Source: Escallonia rubra
Lineage: Eukaryota > Streptophyta > Magnoliopsida > Escalloniales > Escalloniaceae
DNA length: 64,000 bases
Reading direction: 5' to 3'
Assembly: GCA_033065855.1 (NCBI GenBank)
Contig: JAVXUO010002997.1
Location: forward strand, 186,001 to 250,000
In this document: positions 47,075-57,457 of the stretch, piece by piece
How the letters are laid out: every line of letters begins with the position of its first letter
How positions within the stretch are numbered: position 1 is the stretch's first letter
Translations under genes and position numbers: made by a program
The notes under the pieces: generated by a model
Seen by the model: the letters and a program-made list of their open reading frames with translations, nothing else
What the model was told of the DNA's origin: nothing
The model's database searches: none

Positions 47075-47628
47075 CCATTTTTAGGCCATGATATTTTCTT
47101 TGGGTTTATCTTCCGGGCTTTTATTACTCGGACATTACTACTTGTTTGTTCAAATAGTTCTACTTCACTGTTTAGCGTTTTACTTAGTGGATTAGTGGTA
47201 TTTACCATTCTGCAAACTAGACGGTATTGTACTACAATGTTTTTGCAGACTTCTCGTAATTCGGCCATGCCTTGAGTCTGAATCCTCAATCCAAGTGCTT
47301 TATTATGATAAGGATCTTTTAAGGACATGAAGTAGTTTGGTGTGGTTTTAAACCAAACTGGTTCGTTATACAAGTTACTTTGGATACCCCCTATTAGGGT
47401 TTTTTCAAAAATTTTCCACCGATTATCTGTTAAACAACAGATTATTGGTGTATCTCTCCCATCTATGAATAATGGACAAAGAATAACTTGTATCATACCA
47501 ATATGGACATAATGAAATCCTTCTCTAAGGAATTGTTTTGTCTTATCTGTCTTGAAGAGATGAATGTCGAGTATTCTTTCTTCAATTTGACTTACCGATG
47601 TTTCTCTTTCAGAGATCTCTACATTCAT
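47071..47628 (-). pseudogene. Pararetrovirus movement protein
   Basis: A 185-codon frame matches the Caulimoviridae 30K-superfamily movement protein. It has a FLREGFHYVHIGMIQVILCP segment, then CLTDNRW, an SLYNEPVWF turn, and a late segment with VQYRLVCRMVNTT. The 30K proteins form tubules or modify plasmodesmata for cell-to-cell movement. The frame continues directly from the coat-protein frame across one TAG, so both once belonged to one polyprotein. The overall length is slightly short. Confidence 0.85.
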
Positions 47629-48994
47629 CTAACTCCTGAACCTGAATTTGGAGTTTTTGTATATTTCTCCAACCTTGATTTTAGGCATCTCCCAAAGGTT
47701 TATAGTAGAATCGGGAGCTTCTTCCTCAATTGATTCACTCGGACTAATTATGTTATTAGATAAGGGAATCATCTCTTCTACATGGTCGTAGGTTTCTGCT
47801 TCGTTTTCAGAATCTAATTTGTATCCCATGCTGGCTTGTATCTTTCTTCGACGAATAAGCAAGATCTTATATTTTGCTTTCTTTTCTTAATTGGATATTT
47901 ATTTGCATAATGTCATTTTTCGCCGCATAACCAGCAACAATCACAATCTTCTGATGATTTTCCTTTTGAACATGAAGGTTTTTTATACGGAATATTAGAT
48001 TTCTTTCTAATATATCTTCCCCATGATTTTGGTTTTTCTCTTGATGGATTAAATTTTCTTTTCTGATTTTGTTTTTCATTTTTTCACATATCTTTTTTCG
48101 TTTCCAAACCTTTTCTTCTCAAATTTTTTCTTCGTGAATTTTGGCTTCTTTTCGCATCCATAACTGTTTACCATGTTATCAACTTTAGAACAGCAGTCAT
48201 AACTCATATGAGCCTTTTTTATATCTTTAATTGCCTATCTTTCAGTACAATATTTCTTTAGAATTTCTTCAACAGCTGCAATCCTTCCTCCTAATGAATA
48301 GCAAAACATTCTGTCGTTTAGGAGTTTAGTAAATTCTTTTTATGCTAACTCGTCCCATGGTTTAGGGAGTTTGGCAATAAATTTCTTTTGCCAATGGAGA
48401 CTATCTCTGAGTTCTAACTTGTAAAAGTATTTTTTAAATTCATAAGTGCAAAATTTAAAATAACACATATTTGTAGTTTTGCGAAATTTGTGGAAACTCT
48501 TTTTTCTCGAATACCTATATTATTTATAGATATTCCGCAGAAACTCTCTTTTGAGATTATCTGCATAAAACATTATCCATTCTTCAGAACCTAGCTGCGT
48601 TTCCTCGCAAGGTTGCTCGAATAAAATATTTCATAACATGCATTTCTGTTAAATTACTACATATTATGACAATTCTTAAGGCTTGTGCCCAATTATCAAT
48701 TGTTTCTTCAGTACTTGAAATACAATCGATATCAAGATATATGCCGTATTGATTTACGGGTTCATTTTTGGGAATACATTCTTATTTTAAAATTGTCCTT
48801 ATAGGGGTGTTATTAAATTTAGAATTTCTTTCTAAATTTAATTCTGGATTCCACACTCCTACATAGTTTGGATCGATTTCTCCGTTCCATAAATTCATAT
48901 CAGAAAATGCCTTATTTACTTCTGATATGACTCTTTTTTCTTCTTGTTTATATTGATGTTCTTTTAGAACAACTGGATCTATTTCATCCATCAT
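47629..48994 (-). pseudogene. Pararetrovirus coat protein region with zinc knuckle
   Basis: From 48994 downward: a region with YVGVWNPELN, decayed capsid sequence with WAQALRIVICSNLTE (about 48690-48650), a basic segment, and a zinc knuckle at 47895-47950 of the CxCxxxCxxxxH type. A TGA replaces the residue before the histidine and the last cysteine reads as tyrosine. The C-terminal acidic tail (47862-47629) joins the movement protein in frame. Several frameshifts lie between 48100 and 48700. Coat protein packages the viral DNA. Confidence 0.8.
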
Positions 48995-49061
48995 TTATTT
49001 TTTTCAATGATTTTTCTTTTTCTACTTTGTCTAAGTAGTCGTTTATTATTATTTCTATTTC

Positions 49062-49382
49062 TTATGCACCTATTCCCTTTACGGGTTCTTTGGTGTCTTC
49101 TGAGCCACTCAAAGATAGTTTTCTTTCGTCTTCACTACCACTGTATGCTATAACTTTTTCAAATACATATAAAGTTTCGTTGCTATAGTATTTATTGGTA
49201 GTGTCATATCTTCCAAAGTTTGATAAGAAGTTATCCGAGTTTAAGACGTGGTTTTCAATTCCTAACTCTTTATCTGAATTGTGTAATTCAGTTAATATCT
49301 GAGATGTTATCTTGTTTAGAGTTCTATATATATTTAAAGTTTCATGAGATACATCAATTATTTGATTTAATAATCCTGTCAT
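49062..49382 (-). pseudogene. Pararetrovirus N-terminal ORF1 part
   Basis: A 106-codon frame begins shortly downstream of the primer-binding site and ends before the coat region. It is rich in Asn, Ser and Glu, with no recognised domain. Its position suggests the start of the coat-movement polyprotein. Confidence 0.5.
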
Positions 49383-49474
49383 CTCAGTTTTTCCAACTCC
49401 ATGGTCTAAGTGTATAATTCATGTCATATGATTTAATAAACAAGGAATTTCCATAAGTTTTTTGGTTGAATCTC

Positions 49475-49668
49475 GCCTTTGATTCGGTTCTAATACCAAT
49501 TTTGTATGGCCAAATTCTCCTTTGGTCAGAAATGACATGTTCTAATTTTGAGAGGGTCAATTTTACTCTTTTGAGAAGTATGAGGTATTTTAAGTGAATG
49601 GCTTAGAAGTTAAGGGTTGAAAATGATATTAACCAGAGAGTTAGCAACTTGCTAGTACTAGCATTTTA

Positions 49669-49708
<40 letters not shown>

Positions 49709-49930
49709 CCTTTGATTCGGTTCTGATACTAATTTTGTATGGCCAAATTCTCCTTTGGCCAGAAATGACATGTTCTAATTTTGAGAGGGTCAATTTTACT
49801 CTTTTGAGAAGTATGAGGTATTTTAAGTGAATTGCTTAGAAGTTAAGGGTTGAAAATGATATTAACCAGAGAGTTAGCAACTTGCTAGTACTAGCATTTT
49901 ATCTCATATATATATATATATATATATGGA
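49475..49930 (-). repeat. Pararetrovirus leader duplicated in tandem, 233-bp period, ending in (TA)n
   Basis: The block starting GCCTTTGATTCGGTTCT at 49475 repeats at 49708 with very few differences. Each unit ends in a TA tract (about 49670-49705 and 49903-49928). Each contains, on the minus strand, a primer-binding-like sequence. Confidence 0.9.
49486..49502 (-). promoter_or_regulatory. Pararetrovirus primer-binding site (first copy)
   Basis: The minus strand reads ATTGGTATTAGAACCGAATC, close to TGGTATCAGAGCC, the initiator-Met tRNA complement used by Caulimoviridae. A second copy at about 49719-49735 reads TAGTATCAGAACC. Confidence 0.65.
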
Positions 49931-50034
49931 TTCGATCCCTGTCTACCGGTGGAGAAATAATAATTTCCCCACCACATATCTGGTCGTCCACGTGTACCCG
50001 TGGATGTCCCATATTTGTCTTTTTTTTCTTCAAA

Positions 50035-50335
50035 AAGTGCTAACCGCTACTCTTATAGGCGGTTAGATAAAATACCATAAATGCCCTTTTTAGTGTAAAA
50101 TCCATTAACTGCCAGTCTTTGTAGCGGTTAGTGGCCCACCATTTTTGCCCTAACCGCCACAAAACATTGGGGGGTTAATGGCCCACATTAATGCCCCAAC
50201 CGTCATTAAGACCCGTGGTTAATGGCCCGCATTTATGCGCCAACCTTTACAAAAACCTGTACTTAATGGCCCATGTAACCACCACAAAGAGTAGCAGTCA
50301 GTGGGCCCAACCGCTACTCTTTGTAGCGGTTACAC
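50035..50335. repeat. AACCGC-motif repeats in both orientations
   Basis: GCTAACCGCTACTCTTATAG near 50039, GTAGCGGTTAGTGGCCCACC near 50120 and AACCGCTACTCTTTGTAGCG near 50310 recur with GGCCCA spacers. The ends are inverted relative to each other, so this may be a small TIR element. No target duplication was found. Confidence 0.45.
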
Positions 50336-50352
50336 GGGGTCCTTGTCTGCAG

Positions 50353-50353
<1 letters not shown>

Positions 50354-50412
<59 letters not shown>
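50354..50412 (+). repeat. (CT)n microsatellite
   Basis: About 29 uninterrupted TC units. It generates the Leu-Ser repeats in open frames at 50191-50606, which I do not regard as genes. Confidence 0.95.
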
Positions 50413-50414
<2 letters not shown>

Positions 50415-50689
50415 CTTCTTCCCCACTTTCTCCATCATCTTCATCCTCCCATCTTCATTCTTCCATCATCTTCAACCTCCCATTTAAAATCATCCATAAT
50501 CTCCACCATAACACAAACGAAAAATCCTACGCTAGAAGATTGGTGGAAATTTTCTTTCAATAGATCAACTTTAAAGCAAGTAAGTATTTTGAATTTTCTT
50601 ATATAAATCCAAGTTAATTTCCTGAATTGAAACTTCTTTATCTTTTAATTGACCTTTATTTTATGTTTGAATTGTGTTCTTACCATAAA

Positions 50690-51290
50690 CTCAAATTAGG
50701 GTTTTTTAGAAACAAAAAACCCTAAACTCTATGTATGGATTGAAATTAGGGATTGAATTAGTGGCTTTTAGGTTTTGAAATTAGGGTTTTGCTTGAGATT
50801 CGAAATTAGGGTTTTTTTAGGTTTTCAAAATTGGAGTTTTTTTAGGGCTTCAAAATTGGAGGTTTTTTAGGGCTTCAAATTAGGGCACTTTAGGGCTTAA
50901 AATTGGGGATTTTTTAGGGCTTCAAAATTGGAGGTTTTTAGGGCTTCAAATTAGGGCACTTTAGGGCTTAAAATTGGGGATTTTTTAGGGCTCCAAATTA
51001 GGGTATTTTTTGGGCTTCAAAATTGTGGGTTTTTTAAGGCTTCGAAATTGGGGTTTTTTAGGGCTTCAAAATTAGAGGTTTTTTAGGACTTCGAAATTGG
51101 GAGTTTTTTTAGGGATTCGAATTGGGATTTTTTAATTTTGATAAAATTGGGGGTTTGTTATGGCTCCAGATTAGAGCATTTTTAGGGCTAAAAATTGGGG
51201 ACTTTTTAGGGCTTCAAATTTAAGGGTTGATTTTAGAGCTTCAAATTGGGGGTTGTTTAGGGCTTCAAAATTGGGGGTTGATTTTAGATT
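50690..51290 (+). repeat. TTTTTTAGGGCTTCAAAATTGG minisatellite, 20-30 bp units
   Basis: More than 20 imperfect units alternate TTTAGGGCTTC, AAATTGGGG and TTTTTTAGGG. It is telomere-like in part, but the unit is longer than a telomere repeat. Confidence 0.8.
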
Positions 51291-51348
51291 ATTTGTTCTT
51301 ACTTTAGTTTTGGGATGTAAATAGTATGCATGCTAAGTTGGTTTACGA

Positions 51349-51466
51349 TTATATTTTTTCTTAGAGATATAGAGTTCAACCCCGGACCTTATGATCCATC
51401 AATCGTATACGATTGATGGATCATAAGGTCCGGGGTTGAACTCTATATCTCTAAGAAAAAATATAA
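51349..51466. repeat. Perfect 118-bp palindrome
   Basis: The centre lies between 51407 and 51408 (CGTA/TACG). I matched both 59-bp arms base by base, including TCTTAGAGATATAGAGTTC and AACCCCGGACC. There is no spacer, so it would form a full cruciform or hairpin. It separates the AGGG minisatellite from the pararetrovirus fragment. Confidence 0.95.
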
Positions 51467-51495
51467 GAACCCTAATTATTGTTCACACTCTTTTG

Positions 51496-51654
51496 GTGAT
51501 TTTCCTTTTGAACATGAAAGTTTTTTATACAGAATATTAGATTTTTCTCTAATATATCTTCCTCGTGATTTTGGTTTTTCTCTTGATGGATTAAATTTTC
51601 TTTTTTGAATTTTTTTTCATTTTTTCACATATCTTTTTTCGTTTCCAAACCTTT
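51496..51654 (-). pseudogene. Detached fragment of the pararetrovirus coat region
   Basis: About 159 bp (TGATTTTCCTTTTGAACATG through CGTTTCCAAACCTTT) is close to identical to 47953-48112 in the main viral copy. It differs by scattered substitutions and small indels. No other viral sequence is attached. Confidence 0.88.
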
Positions 51655-52317
51655 AGTTGCGTAGACACTTTTTCGATCTCGATCGGTCGAGGGACGTGCC
51701 GGCAACGGCGTTTAGCCTTCCAGGCGTGGTAGGGGGAAATGCCGTCGCGGGGGCACGATCATTGCTTTGATAATTTTAGCCCATACTTGTATCTGAATTG
51801 AGCGTGAGTCGTGTCGCATGGCAAATTCCCGTTACAACGCATTGAAGGCTAAGCGTCGTTGCCCACCCAGTGCCTTGTTTCCAAGCACTGCTATCAACAA
51901 CACCGTCTGTAAGCTGACCTTTGCTCTGAGATGTCCTGCCAAGAAACACGTTTGGTCCCAACATTGGCCAATCGTCTTGCCGTGAGAATGTAGCCAGGCA
52001 GCCTATCCGCTCGCCGCGTAAGTCTCATCCGTCGCCACGAGAGTTCAATCCCCGAAGGCTATTTTACTCGATCGCAGCTTAAGTCACTTCCATTGCTTCG
52101 AGAATTCGAACCACCAAAATGTTCGATCACAGCACGAGTCATGGCCTCTACGTTGAGAAAGCATGCCAATTAGCAGTCGATTGATCGCATCGCCAGTCAT
52201 TTTGCATAGGCGTTGTCTCAGTCTGTGCATAGAAATTTTTATCGACCGGGCAGTCAGGCGGTCAAAAACTCGATCGGTCAGGGGGCGTTGGCTTGGAAGA
52301 GTCGACGGGCAATGTCC

Positions 52318-52615
52318 TTGGTAGGCAAGAAGAATTCGCGAGATGACATCAACTAGGCCATCACCGACTACTAAAATCGTGCCATCGTTGCTAGACAGTA
52401 CCCAGGCCACGCCCAAGCTAAACCCCCCTTGCGGGAGTGGTGCCTCAAGCATGGCATCGTGTAACGTCGTTGCTAGGCAAGAAGAATTCACGAGATGACA
52501 GCTACTAGGCTGCCATGCACTACTAAAAGCATGCCATCATTGCTAGATAATGCCCTAGCCACGCCTAAGCCAACCCCCCTTGCAGTGCCCAAGCTGCTCA
52601 CTTGAGGCCCCTGCT
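52318..52615. repeat. 151-bp tandem repeat, two copies
   Basis: TAGGCAAGAAGAATTC at 52320 recurs at 52471. It is followed in both copies by GCGAGATGAC or CACGAGATGAC, ACTACTAAAA, GCCATC-TTGCTAG and CCACGCC-AAGC. The surrounding GC-rich stretch 51655-52620 holds a 135-codon minus frame that runs through one repeat copy and resembles no protein I know. Confidence 0.7.
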
Positions 52616-53309
52616 TATAGTACCATTAGGAGGAAAAACCAAGTTGTCAGTAGTATACGTCACCTTGTTCGAGAGTCATAGTGTCCTTTTTTTTAAGGAC
52701 AAACATTTTTGATGAGATATCACTCCCAAATGAAAGATAATAATGTAAGAGAGGTACTAGAAAAAGTTTGGGAATTTTTGGACATGTATGCTATTTTTTT
52801 CGAATTTCCAAAGAAAAAATCATAAACGCAGAATAAAAGGGAGAAAAATCTGAAACTTTGGGGAATATATTAGTTTCATATGAGGAACACCCAAGAATTA
52901 AAAAATCACAAATGGCACAAGGGAATAATTTTGTGAGAAAATGCATGGTGGAATTAAAAATACCGAATATTAGAAAAAAATATAGGAAAAAGGCATAAAG
53001 ATGGGGTTTGCAAATGGAGATGGGTATTTTGGTGTGAGGAGGTTCAAAAGTGGTCGTTCAGTTGAACGTTTGAGATATATGTAGGATACATGTAACCCGT
53101 CGCCGGTGCGGTGCACTGCATAGTCTCGACGGGGGGTGCCATGTCGCGCCAGCCACCACTCGTGCGTTTTTCCACAAACTTCAAGGATGCGTTGCACTAT
53201 CGTAAGCATTTGAAAGCAACGAGCGGGGCACTTGTTTTCGTGTCGGGCGGGCGATGTAGCCTCGAATAGCACGACGTGTCGTGCACGTGCGATACGTTGG
53301 CCTTGCTTG

Positions 53310-53790
53310 GCCGTGGCTGCCATGGCCTTGCTGCTTGGCCATGGCCTTGCTGCTTGGCCATGGCCTTGCTGCTTGGCCATGGCTAGGCTGCCATGGCCCA
53401 AAAACAGCTTGCGAAAACCTCAATGGTGCGAGAGTTTTAGCCACGGCAATGCCAAGCCACACCCATGCCAAGGTTGTGGCTGCCTTGGCTGAGAAAATGG
53501 GGTTGGAGAACCTCAATGGTGCGAGAATTTTAGCCACAGGCAAGGCCAAGCCAAGCCCATGCCAAGGCCGTGGCTGCCTTGGCCGAGAAAATGGGGCTGG
53601 GGAACCTTAATGCTGTGAGAAATTTTAGCCAAGGCTGTGCCTGCCTTGGCCGAGAAAATAGGGCAGGGGAACCTCAATGCTGCGAGAATTCTAGCCACGG
53701 GCAAGGCCAAGCCATGCCCATGCCAAGGTCATGGTTGCCTTGGCTGAGAAAATGGGGCGGGGAAACCTCAAAATGAGATTTATAGTCATT
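53310..53790 (+). repeat. About 100-115-bp tandem repeats, four copies
   Basis: Each unit has GAGAAAATGGGG, GAACCTCAATG, GCGAGAATTTTAGCCA, then GGCAAGGCCAAGCC-ATGCCC and TGCCTTGG. They run head to tail through 53430-53770, preceded by a short CTTGGCCATGGCCTTGCTGC triplicate at 53325-53385. Confidence 0.8.
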
Positions 53791-53799
53791 TATAAGGCA

Positions 53800-54780
53800 G
53801 GTAGCCCAGGCCACGGCAATGCACGCACAAGGCCAAGCCCCTGCACTAGGCCGAGGCTGAGGCTGCCGAGGCCAAGCAAGGCACGCCCTGCCAAGGCCAA
53901 GGCAGCCATGGCCAAGCAAGGCCAAGGCAGCATAGGCCAAGCAAGGCCAAGCAATCCAAGGCCGAGGAAGGCAAGGCCAAGCAAGACAAGGCACATCCAA
54001 GCAATCCCAAGGCAGCCATGGCTAAGCCAAGGCAGCCTAAGCCTTGCAAGGCCACAGCCAAGCAAGCCATGGCCAACCAAGGCCAAGGCAGCCACGACCA
54101 AGCATGTCCAAGCAAGGAAGGACTAGGAAAAGCCATGCAAGGCCGAGCAAGGCCAAGGTAGCCTAGGCCAAACGAGGTCGAGCAAGGAAAGGCCGTAAGG
54201 CCAAGCGAGGCCACGTAAGGGCAGGCAAGGCCAATGCAGCCTAGACTAAGCATGGCCAAGCGAGGCCGAGCAGGGCAAGGTCAAGCAAGGCCAAGCGCGG
54301 CCAAGGCTGGGCAGAACAGGGCAAAGCCAAGCAAGCTTAGGCCAAGCAAGGCAAGGCCAAGGCAACCTAGACCAAGCAAGGCCAAGTGAGGCCAAGCAAC
54401 GCAAGGTTGAGCAAGGCAAGGCTGGCACGGCCAAGCAAGGCCAAGGGGGGCCAAGGCAGGCATGGGCAAGAAAAGCCAAGGTAGCCTTGGCAAGCAAGGC
54501 CTCGGCCAAGCGAGGTAAGGTCGAGGCAGCCACGACCAAGTAAGGCCAAGGCAACCTAGGCCAAGCAAATCCTGACTAAGGCAGCCACGACCGAGCAAGG
54601 CCAAGCAAGGCCGAGCAAGCCTGGGCCAAGCACGACTAAGGCATGTAAGGCCAGTCAAGGCCACGACCATGTCTATGCATAAGGATATGCGGAGAAGGCA
54701 GCCACAACTGAAAACTTTGGAGGGAAGCTCGTAGTGATAAGGCCAAGCAAGGCCAAGGCTGCCTAGGACATTAGGATGGC
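53800..54780 (+). repeat. GGCCAAGCAA / GCAAGGCCAAG minisatellite, about 1 kb
   Basis: A long array of 5-12 bp units built from CAAGGC, CCAAG and CAGCC. Open frames in all phases give Ala/Lys/Pro or Leu/Gly/Trp repeats, the signature of a short-period array and not of a gene. Confidence 0.9.
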
Positions 54781-54886
54781 AGGCTACCTTGGCCTAGGTA
54801 GGGGAACCTCCGGGGGGTTCGGAAGAAAGGAAATGGGGGGATGAAAGTGTGTTGGTGTGAAGTTGTTGTTGGGGGGGGGGGGGGGG

Positions 54887-55026
54887 ATATGGATGAATCT
54901 GATCGACGCAGGGCTGAATCTCAGAGGATCGTGGCAACAAGGCCACTCTACCTCTTACATTACCCCTTTGCGTATTTAAGTCGTCTACAAAGGATTCTAC
55001 CCGTCGCTCGGTGGAAATAGTACTTC
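54887..55026 (-). rRNA. 25S rRNA gene copy, 3'-end part (pseudogene)
   Basis: On the minus strand this gives the sequence near the 3' end of plant 25S rRNA, with ACGACTTAAATACGCAAAGG and GATTCAGCCCTGCGTCGATC. Several substitutions separate it from the canonical sequence. It breaks off at 55026, where a CACTA element is inserted, and resumes at 62403. Left of 54887 there is a run of 16 G and unrelated sequence. Confidence 0.9.
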
Positions 55027-55040
55027 CACTACAAGAAAAA

Positions 55041-55370
55041 AGGCTTTTAGCGACGGAGAAATCCGTCGCTAAAAGCCTTTATTCCGTCGCTAAAACAATT
55101 AGCGATGGATTCACCGTCGCTAAAAGTCCCTCGTATAAAAGCCCGTCAGTAATAGTTTAGCGACGGAATTTTGAACTCCGTCGCTAAATATGTAATTTTT
55201 TGCGACGGATTTATTTTTAATTAGCGACGGATATTCCGTCGCTAATTATATTTTTAGTATTTTAATTTATTTTCTTTTTATAAAATTAGTGACGGGATAA
55301 ATTTTTAGCGACGAAATATTCCGTCGCTAAAAAGCTTATTTAGCGACGGATTTAATCCGTCGCCAAAAAT
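55041..55370. repeat. Left subterminal repeats of the CACTA element
   Basis: About 14 copies of TTAGCGACGG or its reverse CCGTCGCTAA, several as close inverted pairs. They are the usual binding sites for the TNPA-type protein. Confidence 0.85.
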
Positions 55371-55623
55371 CAATTTTTTTTTGAATTTTTTTTTATTTTT
55401 CAATTACCCAGACCTGTAATACAATTTTCATTTCTCAACAACAACGCGCAATAATCAATACATAAAGAAATATATATAATCAATTATAAAAAATATTTCA
55501 ATATAATAAAAACTCATATGTACAAGCCGGGAACCGAATATAGCCGGTTAGGGGAGGGGAGAAGAGTACAAGCCGGGCGTGGGGGGCGGGGGAAAGCTAG
55601 GAACAGACACGGGAAGGGGCTCA

Positions 55624-57272
55624 TCAAGGGTCGCCAAGTCCCGGATCTGGATCCTGCTGATCCGGGGCCGGCTCGGCAGGTCCAGTTGTGCCTTGCTCCC
55701 TGATCATCCTCACCACCACTGTAGCAATGCGCTGGATCTCCTCGTCGTCCAACTGACGCTGAGGAGCCGGTGTTTGTGGAGGGGCAGCAGGGGGTGAGGA
55801 CGCTCCTATCACAGTACAAGCAGTCGTGTTAGGCAGGCCGCGTATGCGGCCTTTCGGCCGATTCACGACCTTCGACGTATCCAGCCATCGCTTCAACCCC
55901 CCAGTACTCACAGCCGTACTAGTGGATGCTGATGGCTGTCCGGACTGCTGGTCGGACCCCCTTAGCTGTTCATACGAGGCCTGCAAAAATAGTGGTTTAA
56001 CGATATGTTAGGGCATTAATTAACGAAACGGACATTGAGGATATAAAGACAAAACATTAACAACTTAAATAAATTGACTCACATCGATTTGCCGGGCAAT
56101 ATCTGAAATATAGTTGCCCGCCCGGTGTGCCTTGTCCTTGTCCTTCTTCCGCACGTGCGTCTGACTATAGGTCAGAGCTATGACCTAATCCTCCTCCAGA
56201 TCCGGGTGCTCGACCGCGTTCATGTGTCAGACGATGTCGTGTGGCACCGACCCCCCCGTGTGCGTCAGATCTCTGTTCTGTCTGTTCTCGGCCCCGCCCT
56301 TACTCTTGGCGTCCCAGCCTGGATCCGCAGCCCACCGATCTATCATCTCCCCCCATACACGGTGAGATATTCAATGTGGGGGATATCTCGTCATCTCCGT
56401 TATCGGGGCACCCTCGGGCATCAGCTTCTTTGCCCGGTCCCGTGCGTCGTGGAGCCATCGGCGGTAATTCTTGCTGATGTAGGCAAAGAAGGCCTGCTGC
56501 CCCAGTGCCTGCTGCTGAGGCGTGTCAAACGTAAACCCCTCCTGTAAGGCATTCAATAACACAAATTATGACCAGAAAACAAACTGTAATTAAACATTTA
56601 CTAACGCTGAAAAAATACTTCACCGTACCAGCCACTCCTCCCATAGGGCCTCCCTCGCAGCGGCATCCCAGTCCTTCCAGTACAGTCGTGGCTCGAAGAA
56701 TCGGCCCTTCACAAGAACGCCGATCTTCGTCCTCGCCAGATTCTCCAGGATCCTGCCAAAGAAGTAAATAAATAAATTAATACAGTTCAAATATAAATTA
56801 ACACCCCAAAATTTTAAATTTAAGGCATGAGGTGATATTTTTAGTACTTACAGGCCCTCCTACGTGAGCGTAACTCTTTGTTTATGCTGGGGGTCGATAC
56901 GTACCCCGCGTGTCGGACCACGGCCTCGTCGAGATCCTACAAAACACAGACATTAATACAGTTCAAATATACTTTAAATATAAGGCTAGCGAAAATGTAC
57001 TAAACATCGTTATAAACTATACCTGAGGTAGAACCCACAGAAGATGGAGAATGCACGCGCGTGTGGGATGAATCTGTGTCGGGCTGGGGCGACGGCTGGG
57101 ACTGGGGCTGGGGCTGGAGCTGGAGCTGGGGCTGGGGCCCCATCTACTGTCCGCTATCACTCTGTGCCTCGTCATCAGTAGGCAATGACGAGGTGGGACC
57201 CACCGGGGAGGAAGCAGCTTGGCGTCCAGCCCGGCCACGAATAGCCCGTATCCTATCCATATATGACTTCAT
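55624..57272 (-). pseudogene. TNPA-like / plant transposase_24-type gene of the CACTA element
   Basis: Exons read on minus. First 57272-57023, beginning MKSYMDRIRAIRGRAGRQAA, then a Gln/Pro-rich stretch with one TAG, ending CTCAG before GT. Next a block at 56938-56880 (SRRGRGPTRGVRIDPQHKQR), then 56765-56640 (ENLARTKIGVLVKGRFFEPR), then 56540-56371 (FFAYISKNYRRWLHDARDRA). The last is 55986-55624, with ASYEQLR and DDEEIQRIATVVVRM near the end. RGPTRG, YRRWLHDARD and the late ASYEQLR are typical of plant Ptta/En-Spm proteins. They bind the subterminal repeats. The stop and a second in the 56880 region show decay. Confidence 0.75.
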
Positions 57273-57334
57273 ATAGATTATATACAAAGACATTAACACG
57301 TTAAAAACAATAATTTGGCATAAATCATCATCGG

Positions 57335-57335
<1 letters not shown>

Positions 57336-57374
<39 letters not shown>
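57336..57374. repeat. (AT)n microsatellite
   Basis: About 18 AT units between the two CACTA gene relics. Confidence 0.9.
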
Positions 57375-57377
<3 letters not shown>

Positions 57378-57457
57378 CGGATGTGCAAAAACACATCAAT
57401 AAACACCAAGTTCTAAAATGTTACTACATTTTTCCCGTGATGTTACGACATTACAAG

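Larger units (their letters stand above)
43270..49930 (-). mobile_element. Endogenous pararetrovirus (Caulimoviridae), defective copy
   Basis: Minus-strand order: coat protein with zinc knuckle, movement protein, aspartic protease, reverse transcriptase, RNase H, then a downstream ORF. There is no integrase. Coat and movement regions are in one frame, and the polymerase is separate, which resembles cavemovirus or solendovirus organisation as I recall it. That placement is an inference. Dozens of stops and frameshifts make it non-functional. Such copies are chance integrations of a DNA plant virus, maintained as genomic sequence. Confidence 0.9.

Noticed and set aside
53181-54670. Dense set of 60-137-codon frames on both strands
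   Set aside because: They follow the CAAGGC minisatellite, giving Ala/Lys or Leu/Gly/Trp repeats in all phases. No gene.
41181-54780. Short-period repeats examined as possible CRISPR arrays
   Set aside because: Units are contiguous and imperfect, without unique spacers. The organism is a plant.
55518-55819. Plus-strand frames opposite the last TNPA-like exon
   Set aside because: Shadows of the minus-strand exon, which has family motifs.
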